In this document: in pieces, positions 1 to 10,286 of the stretch | Position numbering within the stretch: the stretch's first letter is position 1 | Layout of the letters: each line of letters begins with the position of its first letter | Origin: Leguminivora glycinivorella | Taxonomy: Eukaryota; Arthropoda; Insecta; Lepidoptera; Tortricidae | Assembly (NCBI RefSeq): GCF_023078275.1 | Contig: NC_062979.1 | Span: 25,153,848 to 25,217,847 of the forward strand | DNA: 64,000 bases | Direction: 5' to 3' | Position numbers and translations under genes: made by a program | Notes under the pieces: generated by a model | Databases searched by the model: none | The model's input: only the letters and a program-made list of their open reading frames with translations | What the model was told of the DNA's origin: nothing

Positions 1-2573
1 AATGGACTACAAGTTACACCAAATACGACTCGACAATGGCGGTAGGTTATAAACTCTTTCCTTTCATTATTCTTCCACCACAGGAATGACAGATATTCTC
101 TATCTTCTTTTTTCAATGATATCTGCAGGAATGCTTTTTTAATATCGGACGTTATCCCAATAGCATGTTTTCTGAACTTTATCAATAGTTTTGGAATCAA
201 TTCCAGACAATTCAAGCCTTTTTCTAGAAACGAGTTAAGCGAATTCCCGTTGTAATCTCGCGCTGACGCGTCAAAAACCGGACGAACTCGTGTAGTGAGG
301 CTGGTATTCTTAATGACAGCGTGATGGCACAGGTAGTGTTTAGGCTTCGATGTGTCATCAACTTCTTCGATTATGCCGTCGTTTAACCAATCTTCGAAGA
401 CATGTCCATAGTTACCAAACTCTTTTAGCTTTTCTAGCTTCTGCGTTGTTGACATCAGTCTCTTTTCAGCTAAATGTTTGTCATCAAGGAGTTCTCCATG
501 ATTTGGTTTCCACGGTAAGTCAACTTCGTACCGTCCTTCGTCATTAATCTTGATCGAGTCTCTAAACTGATCCATTATGACTGTATCTGTCTTCGCCTTA
601 TTCGCAACTTCCGCTGGATCTCGTATTCCAAGAGTTTCTAAGTCCCAAAGCTCTGATATCTGCAAATTAGTCACCAATACTACGTTCGTCAAGACACTGC
701 ATGCGTTTGTAATAATGGGTCCTTGAAGAGTCCAACCGAATTTGGTTTTAATCGCAACGAGGTTATTGTTCAGTTCCAGAAAACTTTTAGTGAGCAAGGC
801 GCCTGCGTGATCCGCGCCGATCAGTAGCCCGATGTCGGGTGCGGCCGCGTCGCCGACGTCGCTCAACGTGATGTTATTCCTTTGCAACTCTTTGAACATC
901 TCGTGATTTATATTTAAACGAGGAACATACCCACAGAGCGTTGACTTCCCTCGCGCGGTCATTGTACATTGAAACTTTTTATCAAGGCTTCCTAAAGTAA
1001 TCGCGTATGTATGAAACAGTTCCTTTTCAGTTTCTATTCCTCCAAAAAGGCAATTTGACACGATTTCGTTACCGATAGGTTTCAAGCCTAAGCTTTCAAT
1101 AATGTCGCGACGTAAGTATGTCTTCTGCGCTCCCGAGTCGATAAAACATCGTACCTGTATACATTTATTATCGCTGACAATATTTGCCATAAACGTTTGC
1201 AACAGTGTGGTACTAGCCTTATATTGAGTTACGTTGTTACTTAAGTTTGACGTTCCAACATTCGAATTTTTTACGTTTTCAATTTGACTTGACGTTTTAA
1301 TGTCAGGGCACATCAATACAGAATGACGTTTGGAGCAGAAAAGGCATTTTGTAAAATTCTTGCATTTTTTCGCATTATGTCCCGGTTTCAAACAAATTAG
1401 GCATGCTCCTTTTTTATTTAACACTTCCTTCCTAGCCTCATACGACATTTTATTAGCCTTGTAGCACTCGAAGCTGCTATGTGATGCCTTTTCACACCAA
1501 ACGCAACAAATTCTCTTACCTGCGTCTTCCGTGGACACAAAGCATGCCGCGGTAGGTTGTTGAGTAGGAACGCTATGCAAACTGTCACCCGATGCTATCC
1601 CGCTGCGCGCGAGCTGGATCCGCTCCTCCGACTCGACTTCGCGTTTCAGGAACTTCATAAGCCGGTTCAGATGATCGTCGCCTTTCTCCTCGGTTGCATG
1701 GGATCTCTGCCATGCTCGTAAAACAGATTCGGGCAAGGCGGACTCAACTAAAGGGAAAAGTAAAGCAGCATATTTATCTATAGTGACACCTAAGCTTTGC
1801 AGTGCTAATAATTGCGTATTTAATTTATCGTATAAGTGGCCTAATTTATAAGAAGTATTACCTTTTGCTTGTGCTAGTACAAGGTTAAGGAGCTCACGCA
1901 CATAAATGTCGATCAACATTTCATCACGCGCAAACCTGGACTTCAGTTGCTCAATAGCCTTCTTGTAGTTAGCTCCCGACGGCGGAAAGCTCTCGACGAT
2001 CTCTCGTGCTGGAGTATCTGGAACAGTGCACTGGTAGAGGTACTGAAACTTATCTCCGTCGTCAATTGTTTCGTCGTCGTGGATTTTCTGAAATTGACAC
2101 CAAAAACCAATCCAATTTTTAGAATTTCCGTCGAACTTGCGTAACTCAAATTTTGGTAGGCGAAATCTTCTTGTATGACATGCTGTACTGCATGTCGACT
2201 TCTCACAACATTGATGAGACTTATCTGTATTATTCGACACATCGCTGCCGCTAGACTTGCGAGACCTCTTCACGCGTTCATTCTTCCGGGAAATGCTGTC
2301 GTACATGACTTTTATACGCTCCCAGTCGGTTATATACTTATCGCTGGTCATGCAATCCTCGTAAATTTCCTCTTCAGTCATCTCGTCCGTTTTTAGCCAC
2401 TGTTCTTTTATACGCTGGTCAACGTTGAACAGGGAATCGGCTCGAAGCTGGAGTTTATTGAAGGCCGCGGTGATATCGTCGATATTTGCCGACTCTAGAA
2501 TAGCGTTAATTTCACTTTTCGCGATTGTAAAAAGCCTCCTGGTTACACTACGTTCTTTTTTTAGTATTTCCAT
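1..2573 (-). CDS. BEL/Pao retrotransposon Gag-protease-RT polyprotein, partial (runs off left edge)
   Basis: The minus strand reads open from the ATG at 2573 to base 1, about 857 codons; I spot-checked the frame at five places and saw no stop. It would encode the Gag-Pol polyprotein of a BEL/Pao LTR retrotransposon. In order: a Gag region (about residues 100-260) like the Pao-associated DUF1759; Cys/His zinc knuckles at about residues 355-410 (CLICLKPGHNAKKC); an aspartic protease motif CFIDSGAQ at about residue 479 (DUF1758-like); a linker; then the start of the RT, with VRPVFDASA, the first catalytic Asp in TSDIKKAFLQI, and FGVTCSP at the edge. The YVDD box, RNase H and integrase lie outside the window. 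The long open frame suggests a young copy. The start is the first ATG after the primer binding site. Confidence 0.9.
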   Translation of the reverse strand, partial: MEILKKERSVTRRLFTIAKSEINAILESANIDDITAAFNKLQLRADSLFNVDQRIKEQWLKTDEMTEEEIYEDCMTSDKYITDWERIKVMYDSISRKNERVKRSRKSSGSDVSNNTDKSHQCCEKSTCSTACHTRRFRLPKFELRKFDGNSKNWIGFWCQFQKIHDDETIDDGDKFQYLYQCTVPDTPAREIVESFPPSGANYKKAIEQLKSRFARDEMLIDIYVRELLNLVLAQAKGNTSYKLGHLYDKLNTQLLALQSLGVTIDKYAALLFPLVESALPESVLRAWQRSHATEEKGDDHLNRLMKFLKREVESEERIQLARSGIASGDSLHSVPTQQPTAACFVSTEDAGKRICCVWCEKASHSSFECYKANKMSYEARKEVLNKKGACLICLKPGHNAKKCKNFTKCLFCSKRHSVLMCPDIKTSSQIENVKNSNVGTSNLSNNVTQYKASTTLLQTFMANIVSDNKCIQVRCFIDSGAQKTYLRRDIIESLGLKPIGNEIVSNCLFGGIETEKELFHTYAITLGSLDKKFQCTMTARGKSTLCGYVPRLNINHEMFKELQRNNITLSDVGDAAAPDIGLLIGADHAGALLTKSFLELNNNLVAIKTKFGWTLQGPIITNACSVLTNVVLVTNLQISELWDLETLGIRDPAEVANKAKTDTVIMDQFRDSIKINDEGRYEVDLPWKPNHGELLDDKHLAEKRLMSTTQKLEKLKEFGNYGHVFEDWLNDGIIEEVDDTSKPKHYLCHHAVIKNTSLTTRVRPVFDASARDYNGNSLNSFLEKGLNCLELIPKLLIKFRKHAIGITSDIKKAFLQISLKKEDREYLSFLWWKNNERKEFITYRHCRVVFGVTCSP

Positions 2574-2577
2574 CTTA

Positions 2578-2591
2578 TTTAACGGTCGCCA
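2578..2591 (-). other. Primer binding site of the BEL/Pao element
   Basis: Just upstream of the Gag start the minus strand reads TGGCGACCGTTAAA. A TGG-initiated site of this form between LTR and gag is the usual tRNA-primed first-strand start of BEL/Pao elements. The priming tRNA was not identified. Confidence 0.6.
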
Positions 2592-2596
2592 GATGA

Positions 2597-2753
2597 AGGA
2601 AACTAAATAAATAATGAGCCGGTAAAGGGTCATGGCGAAACGTTTCGCCATTTATTCCTGGAGTGACATACAAAACATAACAATCAATACAAAATATAAA
2701 TTTAAATATTTTGACATTTAACTTGACCACAAACACTAAAAGAGTTCGTAACA
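2597..2753 (-). repeat. Probable 5' LTR of the BEL/Pao element
   Basis: On the minus strand the stretch begins TGTTACGAACTC and ends TTCA just before the primer binding site, fitting the TG...CA form and the TGTTACG start common in BEL/Pao LTRs. At about 157 bp it is short, so the outer boundary is a guess. The 3' LTR is outside the window. It contains a perfect 20-bp palindrome at 2632-2651. Confidence 0.4.
2632..2651. repeat. Perfect 20-bp palindrome
   Basis: ATGGCGAAACGTTTCGCCAT equals its own reverse complement. It lies inside the putative BEL/Pao LTR, next to an AATAAA-like sequence on the element strand. It could be a regulatory dyad or an RNA hairpin; function unknown. Confidence 0.85.
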
Positions 2754-3263
2754 GCCCAGGTAAGCTTAAACAGACCAGTCTCCACAAACAGCACCCGTTC
2801 ACGAGTATGACGCGTATCTCAGCCATCGCCTCCCTCAACCTCCATTCGGGAAGGTGGCGACCCGATCAACACGCCACCGTAAGCAAAGACTTTTAAGCGA
2901 GCATGACATGTTCAAGCTAACAGCAAATTGACAAAAGAAAAATCGACACAGTGAAACACGACATTAAGCTTGTAGGTGACATTAAAGAGGGCAACAATGC
3001 CTAGTATAGCTATACATAACTAATTACATGCTCAACGTGACTTAGAGATGTAAAGGTCTCTAAGGGTCAGTGTACTATCATACTTTAAATAAATTTTATA
3101 TAACTACGCTATATAATGAAAACAAAAATCTTAGAGGTGTATAAGGTCTCTAAGCGTCCTACTAACATAACTAATGATACAATACAATCACATGAGAAAA
3201 ATTACGCTGTGTCATTTTTACTGGATACTAGTACGGTTGTATTACAAACTTCTGCTACCATAA
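2754..3263. other. Gene-free stretch with a duplicated small hairpin
   Basis: No gene seen. Two related copies of a dyad, CTTAGAGA...TCTCTAAG-like, lie at 3041-3068 and 3130-3158, about 90 bp apart. Confidence 0.5.
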
Positions 3264-3404
3264 TCAAGCTACTGGCTTAAAGGCATTTTTATCATTTATA
3301 AAATCATTTACCGTATAGTAAGCTTTACCTAGCAAACAGCGCTTAACATGTGACTTAAATTTGCCGAGTGGCAAGTTCACTACATCAATGGGGATTTTGT
3401 TATA
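3264..3404 (-). pseudogene. LINE reverse transcriptase, C-terminal relic
   Basis: The minus strand encodes about 46 residues ending in a stop at 3264-3266: a YNKIP start, then KFKSHVKRCLLGKAYY and VNDFINDK. The pattern P...NLP...FK..LK..L...AYY...DF is the usual C-terminus of insect jockey/CR1-type LINE reverse transcriptases, downstream of the catalytic core. The catalytic region is absent, so this is a 5'-truncated dead copy. Upstream (3405-3430) the sequence TATAAACTTACACTTTG is partly duplicated. No flanking target duplication was found. Confidence 0.65.
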
Positions 3405-3899
3405 AACTTACACTTTGTTATAAACTTTTGTTTTACAACTTTGTACAACCTGGCTGGTATTCGACTGAGTTCTGCCAAAACGTCACAGAGGACGCTACTG
3501 TCTAAAAGAATAGAATCGAAAAACAGATGATGAACAGATGATTGGAGGCTGCCAATAGAGCTGCAGGGAAAATGGTTGAGGAGTGCTGGCGTTGTTGGAG
3601 ATTCTTCGGTCTAATCCGGCAGTTTGCTCGAAATAATAGGCGGGATGTAATCTATAACGTAATTTAATGTGTAATTGATTTTGTGAAGTAAATTCTGTGA
3701 AATGGACATGGTATTTCATTGAAAAGCTCTCATAAACAACTACAACGGGTCCTGACAACGGTTCTGGTATGATACGCCCACGATCCGACATCAGAAGCTG
3801 GGCCGAACAACTGGAATTCGCTACGGAATTCCTCATAGTAGCCAAGATTTAGCAAATACCTAACGATGGTCTGAAAGCGGAAAGAAAGCTGGTATTCCT
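3405..3899. other. No recognisable gene
   Basis: Unique-looking sequence. A 116-codon minus-strand open frame at 3495-3845 has no recognisable motif and is probably chance. Confidence 0.5.
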
Positions 3900-4067
3900 A
3901 AAGTCAAGTCAAGAGTTTTTATGCTGAAGATAATGAAGAAATCCCATGATTATGCTGGTGAAAAATACGGAAACGTTATTGATAGGTAGGTAGGCGCGTC
4001 AATGAAACAAGACGATCCGGTATAGACTGACGTTTAATGCACAGATAGTAAACCCGTATACATAACA
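3900..4067 (-). repeat. Possible 3' LTR start of the Ty3/gypsy relic
   Basis: On the minus strand a purine tract (AATTAAAAGGGGGGAAAAG, 4068-4086) is followed at once by TGTTATGTATACGGG, the layout of a polypurine tract and 3' LTR start. The LTR would begin at 4067 and run left; its far end and target duplication were not found, so 3900 is arbitrary. Confidence 0.4.
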
Positions 4068-4086
4068 CTTTTCCCCCCTTTTAATT
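4068..4086 (-). other. Polypurine tract
   Basis: A 19-base purine-rich run on the minus strand, downstream of the gypsy pol relic and adjacent to a TG start, as expected for plus-strand priming in LTR elements. Confidence 0.45.
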
Positions 4087-4800
4087 ATATTACTAATAAA
4101 ATTAGAGATTTATATTTGGCACATATGTATAACACGAAAGTACACGTGTAGGTATTACTATTAGGTAAGTATAAGGTTTACATAAAATATTGATAAGAAC
4201 TACGAAAACTAACTTAGGTTTTACATAGTTTAATGCTTAACTTAAATAGTAAGTAGCATTTATGAAAACATTTTCGATAGGTATTACGTCTAAGTAGGTG
4301 CCAGTAATAAAAAGATAAAACAAACAGATGTTGAAATCTAGTCGTAAACAATATGCACTGGAACAGACCACAAAACCATTGGCGTAAGGAACATGTGCTT
4401 AAGTATATGCCTTATTACTAATGACACAACGTCAAAACATAAATATTACAAATAAAGGAATATTAGTTATTCCTAAAGTAACTCAACGTATAATTATTTA
4501 AAATTGAACCTTAAATCTACTGACTCTAAGTTGAAGGAACATATTTTATGGGTCTAATATTTTCTTGTTGATGTTCTTATCTTAGTAGGTATTAGGTGTT
4601 TGTTTACATCGGTTGCTTTGCATTAGGTACATTTATTGAATACCATTTAAAATTAAGTTGAATTATCTAAACAGTACAGGTTTATTTATGTTATACCTTA
4701 TTACGCGATACTTGTTAGATTAGTTAGGTAAGAATACGTTTGGAAAACTGATATGACTGACATGTATTGATATAAGTGATTATAAGGGCAACGACTGCAA
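4087..4800. other. AT-rich 3' untranslated part of the gypsy relic
   Basis: About 700 bp of AT-rich sequence between the pol C-terminus and the putative polypurine tract. No open frame or internal repeat seen. Confidence 0.4.
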
Positions 4801-6250
4801 CTAAGCGTTCTGTAACCTTTCTAGGCATTTCAAAGCAGCTTTGCGCTTTAAACGAGGACTACGACGATCAGGTCCTGACACGGACGGTACCGGTACCTGC
4901 TGTGGCGAGCGCGGGGGCGCCCTCGGCGATGCTAGCTCAGCTGAGTGTGCCGCTTCACTATCATAAAACTCCTCTGTATGTAAGTCGTCCAGAGGTCTCG
5001 GGGACGTTGTATTAGGAGACATCGGTGACTCGTCAAGTACCTGACTGAGCGAGTGGCGTGATTTCCTTAGACTATTTATTTGATTTATTACTTGTTAAAA
5101 TTTGGTCGACATGACGCTTATGCATGCGCCCATCGCTGGTTTTAACTTCATATGAAACAGGACTTGATCTTTTTGTCACGACCCCTTCCTGCCACTTAGG
5201 CCCCGCCTTTGAATAGTCTCTAAATAATACCTTATCTCCGGGGTCGGCGACGCGAAGCGCGCGCGCGCCCTCGCGCCTCTCGTGCGTCAGCTGCGCGGCG
5301 CGCACGGCCTCCGCGGTGTCCGGGCGCAGCAGGTCCAGCCGCCCGCGCAGCCGCCGGCCCAGCATGAGGACCGCGGGCTCTCGCCCGGTTGTAGTTTGCT
5401 CTGCATTCCTATAGGTGAAGAGAAACCTACTAAGTGCGACATGTGGGTCTTCGTTTTCAAATTGTGCCTTTTTTAATACGCGTTTTATTGAGCGTACCGC
5501 GTTCTCCCCGGCCCCGTTGCTGGCCGGGTGATAAGGAGGTATCAAAGTATGCTTGATACCGTTACGCAACAAATATGTGGCAAATTCCGAAGATGAAAAC
5601 GGAGGCCCATTGTCACTGACTATTCTTTTTGGAAATCCAAATCGAGCAAACATTTTCCGAAGATGCTCAATTACGACTGGCGCTGAAGTGGTTTTTACTT
5701 TTTCCGCTTCAATACACTTCGATGAATAATAGTCAGAATTAAATGGTCCTAAAAAGTCCATGTGTAGACGAGACCATACCTGAGTGGGCCACGACACGAC
5801 CACGAGTGCAGGGGCGCCACCGGCGCCACGGGCCGCTGCGAGCGACACGCCAAGCACTCATGCGCCACGCGCTCGATGTCGGCGTAAAAGTTTTCCCACC
5901 ACACGTAGTTACGGGAAATTTGCTTCATTTTTACGATACCTGGGTGTCCATCGTGTATCTCTCAAAATCTTTTCACGTAAGGATTTGGGAATCACAATCC
6001 TGTATCCCCATACGAGACACCCCTGGTCGATGTGTAAGCTTTCTTTTATAGAAAAATATTGTTTTTCAATTTCATTTAAACCGTTAGATGGCCAACCAAA
6101 CATTACATACCCATATATTTTACATAGTAAAGGATCTTTCGAAGTCTCAGTTTTCACATCTCTAAAACTGAGCGGAAAGTTGTCCTCTATGAAATGTAGG
6201 TAACTAAGTTCTTCACGACACTTCGTTCTAGATCGATCCTCCCCCGTCAA
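4801..6250 (-). pseudogene. Ty3/gypsy retrotransposon integrase region, frameshifted
   Basis: Minus strand, read from 6250. First a linker (EELSYLHFIEDNFPLS...GWPSN), then an H2C2 zinc-binding module split by a frameshift near 5950 (HDGHPGIVKMKQISRNYVWW in one frame, ending CLAC). Near 5795 a 5-bp tandem duplication (TCGTGTCGTG) shifts the frame again. The integrase core follows to 5072: HMDFLGPF supplies the first Asp, IVSDNGPPF the second and NGAGENAVR the Glu. After GPF the residues that usually separate it from the IEAEK motif are mostly missing, suggesting a small in-frame deletion. A stop at 5072 cuts off a Pro/Ser/Arg-rich tail that stays open at 4801-5022. Protease, RT and RNase H are absent. 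The core is notably GC-rich compared with its flanks. Confidence 0.85.
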
Positions 6251-6254
6251 ACAC

Positions 6255-6289
6255 CCCGTCGTTTTTGCGTTGGGGGTTAAAAATGTAAA
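6255..6289 (+). repeat. Family A end fragment
   Basis: AACACCCCGTCGTTTTTGCG followed by TTGGGGGTTAAAAAT is the right end of the family A repeat found many times in this window. It abuts the truncated gypsy linker, so family A sequence marks that breakpoint. Confidence 0.75.
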
Positions 6290-6519
6290 TTATGTAAACA
6301 TTGAAGGGTCAAGAGCCGTCCTAACCCAATCCCACATGAAATCACATACAACCTATCAAACAGACCGCTATATTTTAGAGGAAACCATTCCAACATAGTG
6401 TTGAGCCATATATCTCCGTCGTAGCCCACGATATCTCCGTCGTTACTGGACCGATTTTGTTTTTTTTTTAATGTATAATGCATACAGATTGGTCCCATTT
6501 TTCTCAGAACCCAGTTCTG
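6290..6519. other. No gene
   Basis: Contains a small internal duplication around the words ATATCTCCGTCGT (about 6408-6445). Nothing else recognised. Confidence 0.4.
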
Positions 6520-7669
6520 ATTATGGGATCCTGCAGAAACCGAGGGAACTCCTCAAATCTGAAAGGCATACATATGGTGATTTTTGTGTTTTTTAAAGGA
6601 ACAGCATGCATTTACGTACGGAACAGTAGAACTGCTGATGATGGTCAGAACGGAACTCCTCAAATCTGAACGGCACACTTATAGCGACTTTGGTATTTTT
6701 TAACATTTCTTTTTTTTTGCCATTTTTTTTATTTTGATTTTTTTAGGGAATTTTAGGTCGATTGTACTCAGAATCACGAGTACCTACTTTCAATCTCACC
6801 GGGAGACAAAAAGTGTCCCAGAATTTCCATACATTTTTGTTACTTTCCTCTTTTGTTACCCCAGACAACATGTACGGAAAATGGTAACAAAATAAGAAAA
6901 AATCGTATGGGACAATTTTTTTAACTACTAGGATTGAAAAAGCTAGTGATTCTGAGTAGAAATAGCATTTTTTTTTTTTTCAAAAATATCACATTACATA
7001 AAAGTAGCGACAAAAAAGAAACGCTCTTTTATAAGAACAGCATGCACGTCCAGAACAGTGACATTTGGCGCAGTGGAACTGCTGATGATGGTCAGAACCG
7101 AACACCTCAAATCTGAACGGCACACTTATAGTGACTTTGGTATTTTTATAAGAACAGCATGCACTTACGTCCAGAACAGTGACATTTGGTGCAGTGGAAC
7201 TGCTGATGATGGTCAGAACCGAACTCCTCAAATCTGAACGGCACACTTATAGTGACTTTGGTATTTTTATAAGAACAGCATGCACTTACGTCCAGAACAG
7301 TGACATTTGGCGCAGTGGAACTGCTGATGATGGTCAGAACCGAACTCCTCAAATCTGAACGGCACACTTATAGTGACTTTGGTATTTTTATAAGAACAGC
7401 ATGCACTTACGTCCAGAACAGTGACATTTGGTGCAGTGGAACTGCTGATGATGGTCAGAACCGAACTCCTCAAATCTGAACGGCACACTTATAGTGACTT
7501 TGGTATTTTTATAAGAACAGCATGCACTTACGTCCAGAACAGTGAAATTTGGTGCAGTGGAACTGCTGATGAAGATCAGAACGGAAGTCCTTAAATCTGA
7601 ACGGCACACTTATAGTGACTTTGATATTTTTATAAGAACAGCATGCATTTAAGTTCAGAACAGTGACAT
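6520..7669 (+). repeat. 121-bp tandem repeat array
   Basis: The word AGAACAGCATGCA recurs at about 7034, 7151, 7271, 7392, 7513 and 7634, giving a 121-bp period; the first step is 117 because of a 4-bp deletion. Each unit carries GTCCAGAACAGTGACATTTG, CTGCTGATGATGGTCAGAAC and CTCAAATCTGAACGGCACAC. Central units are nearly identical; more diverged pieces lie at 6540-6700. A non-repeat stretch (6715-7015) separates the diverged and young parts. The period is not a multiple of three, so the small ORFs inside are artefacts. The array is cut at its right side by the hAT element at 7670. Confidence 0.92.
7662..7669. repeat. hAT target site duplication, left copy
   Basis: AGTGACAT, matched exactly by 10279-10286 on the other side of the element. 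Confidence 0.85.
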
Positions 7670-10278
7670 TAGGGTGTGCAAACCGGTTAACCGGTTAACC
7701 GAAAAACCGGTTAACCGAGACTTTTTGGCCGCTGTTAAAAACCGGTTTTTATAGTCTCTAACCGGTTAATAACCGAAACTGTATTTATTTCTCAAAATTT
7801 GGAAAATTAGGCATTAAAAGGTTCAAAAATACGTAATTATTTAATGTTTTGTAATAATAAAGATTTATTTGTTACTTTTCATTGACAACATTATTATCTG
7901 TAATGATTTTATTTTAAAAATTAGTCCCGAGTCTACTCAATTATACATTTTATACAATACAGTAGAGTCCAGTTAGTATATTACGACTCTGCATAGACCT
8001 AACGTCCAACCTCTTACAACGACATAAGCACAGGTATTTATTTGATTTCGTTTGTGATAGTTTTTTTTTTATGGGATAGGAGGCAAACGAGCAGACAGGT
8101 CACCTGATGGTAAGCGATCACCGCCGCCCATGGACACCCGAAACACCAGAGGTGTTGGAGGTGCGTTGCCGGCCTTTAAGATGGGTGTACGCTCTTTTCT
8201 TGAAGATTTGAATTTCGTATCGGTCCGGAAATACCGCAGGCGACAATTCATTCCACAGTTTAGCTGTGCGGGGCAGGAAGATTCTGGAGAAACGCACAGT
8301 TGAGGACTGCCAGCCATCTAAATGATGGCTATGGAAATGTTGTCGCCTAGGGCGATGGCGGAAAGAAGCGGTAGGGAATTAATCAGAACAATTCCTCGGA
8401 GCACTTCCCGTTATACATGCGATAGAAAATGCAGAGCGAGGCCACATCTCTACGCAGCGCCAAGGGGTCAAGCCGATCGGAGATATGCTGGCAGTTGACA
8501 ATTCGAGTCGCTCGTCGTGGGATGCGGTCCAGAGGGAGAAGCTGGTACTGAGGTGCCCCTGCCCATAGATGAGAACAGTACTCCATGTGTGGGCGAACCT
8601 GCGCCTTATAGAGCTGAAGGCGGTGGGCCGGTGTGAAATACTGTCTCGATCTATTGAGCACACCCAGCTTTTTTGAGGCCAGTTTGGCCTTACCTTCTAA
8701 ATGACCGCGAAACTGGACTGCACTCGAAATGTCAACGCCAATAATTCCTATACTGGCTGTGGCAGTGAGGGGAGTGCTCTCAAAAAAGGGTGATGCGAAA
8801 AACTCTAACTTTTTTGCGGTAAACGCGCAAACCTGTGTCTTGGTGGGGTTAAATCGGACTAAGTTAAGTCGACCCCATTCAGAGACTTCTTTCAAGGAGG
8901 TCTCAATTTCAGACACAAGTTTGTTCCGGCTCTCGATGACGTTTTCCCGAGAGATATTGGTGCGACCGGTGTAAGTAGCATCAACCGTACTATCATCCGC
9001 ATAACAATGAATGCCTCTGGTTTGCAGATGTCATTGATATGCAAGAGGAATAGCGTAGGTGATAGCACACTGCCTTGGGGAACACCAGCATTCACAGGCA
9101 TGGAGTCAGAGCATTTACCGTCAACTAAGACCTTTATGCTTCTGTCTGTCAGGAAGCTACCCACCCAAACACATAATCTCTCGGGAAGCCCGTAGGATGG
9201 TAACTTCGAAAGAAGTGCTCTGTGCCAAACGCGATCAAACGCTTTCGCGATGTCCAAATTAACGGCCAATGCCTTCATCTCGATTGCCTGTGCCCAACGA
9301 TGTGTCAGGTTAACTAGAAGATCACCAGCCCAGCGGCCTCTACGGAAACCGTATTGTTGGTCACTAAGCAGCTGGTGGTCCTCTAGGTACCGTAGGGGCA
9401 GGCAGTCGATGATGGATAGTATGAAAGTACATCCGTTTATTATGACTCCCTGTCTTGCCTACAACAAGTAGCAAGATTACATTGTGGCCACGTAACTTTT
9501 TGGAGTATTGCTTTTAAAATTTTAACAATTTGTTCGCCTCGGGTCTAATATTATAAGCTAAATAGAACCCAATTTGTATTTTTCGATTGCGTATAAACTA
9601 GCTTTTTACTTACAAATGATGAGCAAGTACGCATACTAAAAAGGACTTTTCTAACTAAACAAGTCACAATAAAATAAGGTATTAATACTATGATGATAAT
9701 AATACCCTGTAAATAAACCTATTGATTGAAATGTTTTAGTAATAGAGATGTAGATATTACTTTTAATTAAAAGAAATGAAATTCGTTTTTACGACATCTA
9801 CATCTGGTTAGTTCGACGTAATATCAGCGGTCCCTTGAGCGTCGTTGTCTACCGACGGACCGGACGACCGGAGTCTACCGTATATTTCAAACTATATTTT
9901 TTAAAAGAAAGGTAAAATCGAGATCTTGGTTTTCTTACATCAATTGCTTGTATTACTAGGGGCTCTGGGAGCTGTAGACCTTCGCTACATGCCTAGAAAA
10001 CGCAACTGTCGAATCACATTCAAACCACACAAGCCTTTTTTAGCAATTTCCGCATTTACCAAATTTCCAAAAACTGGATAAAAATTATCTTCATCGTGCA
10101 AGTAATACCTGCTACGATATCATCAACATCAGAATTCTTAAAGGTAATGGTAATTATTGCGTAGTACGGCCATTTACTAAAAATCCTCAAAACCGGTTAA
10201 TAACCGGTTAACCGGTTTTGAAGGAAAAGTCTCGGTTATTAACCGGTTTTTTAAGTTAACCGGTTTTTGCATACCCTA
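7670..10278. mobile_element. hAT-type DNA transposon with 8-bp target duplication
   Basis: The element starts TAGGGTGTGCAAACCGGTTA and ends with the inverse form GCATACCCTA. Subterminal regions on both sides hold many AACCGGTT words in both orientations, typical transposase-binding repeats. AGTGACAT flanks it at 7662-7669 and 10279-10286, and the uninterrupted 121-bp array units show the same word once, so this is a real 8-bp duplication as made by hAT transposases. No intact transposase is present. A Cys/His cluster on the minus strand near 10040 might be a decayed BED finger, but this is weak. A LINE fragment occupies 8060-9430, so hAT sequence proper is about 1.2 kb. Confidence 0.85.
8060..9430 (-). 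pseudogene. Jockey-like LINE, 5'-truncated, nested in the hAT element
   Basis: Minus strand. From about 9425 it encodes RT motifs: LEDHQLLSDQQYGFR, VNLDIAKAFDRVWH (catalytic Asp) and AGVPQGSVLSPTLFLLHIND. A one-base frameshift near 9035 follows, then CYADDSTVD, FNPTKTQVCAF and the C-terminal region with LYKAQVRPHMEYCSHLWAGA and PLDRIPRRA. The 3' part (about 8070-8200) carries the common lepidopteran LINE tail GGCCGGCAACGCACC ... CCATGGGCGGCGGTGATC ... ACCATCAGGTGACC, ending in a poly(A) that appears as the T run at 8061-8070. The endonuclease and N-terminal RT are missing. The frameshift and truncation make it dead, but motifs are well kept, so it is not very old. Confidence 0.88.
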
Positions 10279-10286
10279 AGTGACAT
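10279..10286. repeat. hAT target site duplication, right copy
   Basis: AGTGACAT, matching 7662-7669. Confidence 0.85.

Noticed and set aside
3495..3845. 116-codon minus-strand ORF
   Set aside because: No motif or start context and it lies between transposon relics; probably chance.
6989..7609. Four overlapping 73-codon minus-strand frames with nearly the same sequence (MCRSDLR...)
   Set aside because: They repeat because the DNA is a 121-bp tandem array; 121 is not a multiple of three, so no continuous repeat protein is possible and each frame simply crosses two units.
7016..7669. CRISPR-like array
   Set aside because: The whole 121-bp unit is repeated with no unique spacers, and the context is an insect nuclear genome.
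9960..10140. BED finger of the hAT transposase on the minus strand
   Set aside because: A C-x2-C followed by an in-frame stop and no proper H-x(3-5)-H; too weak to annotate separately.
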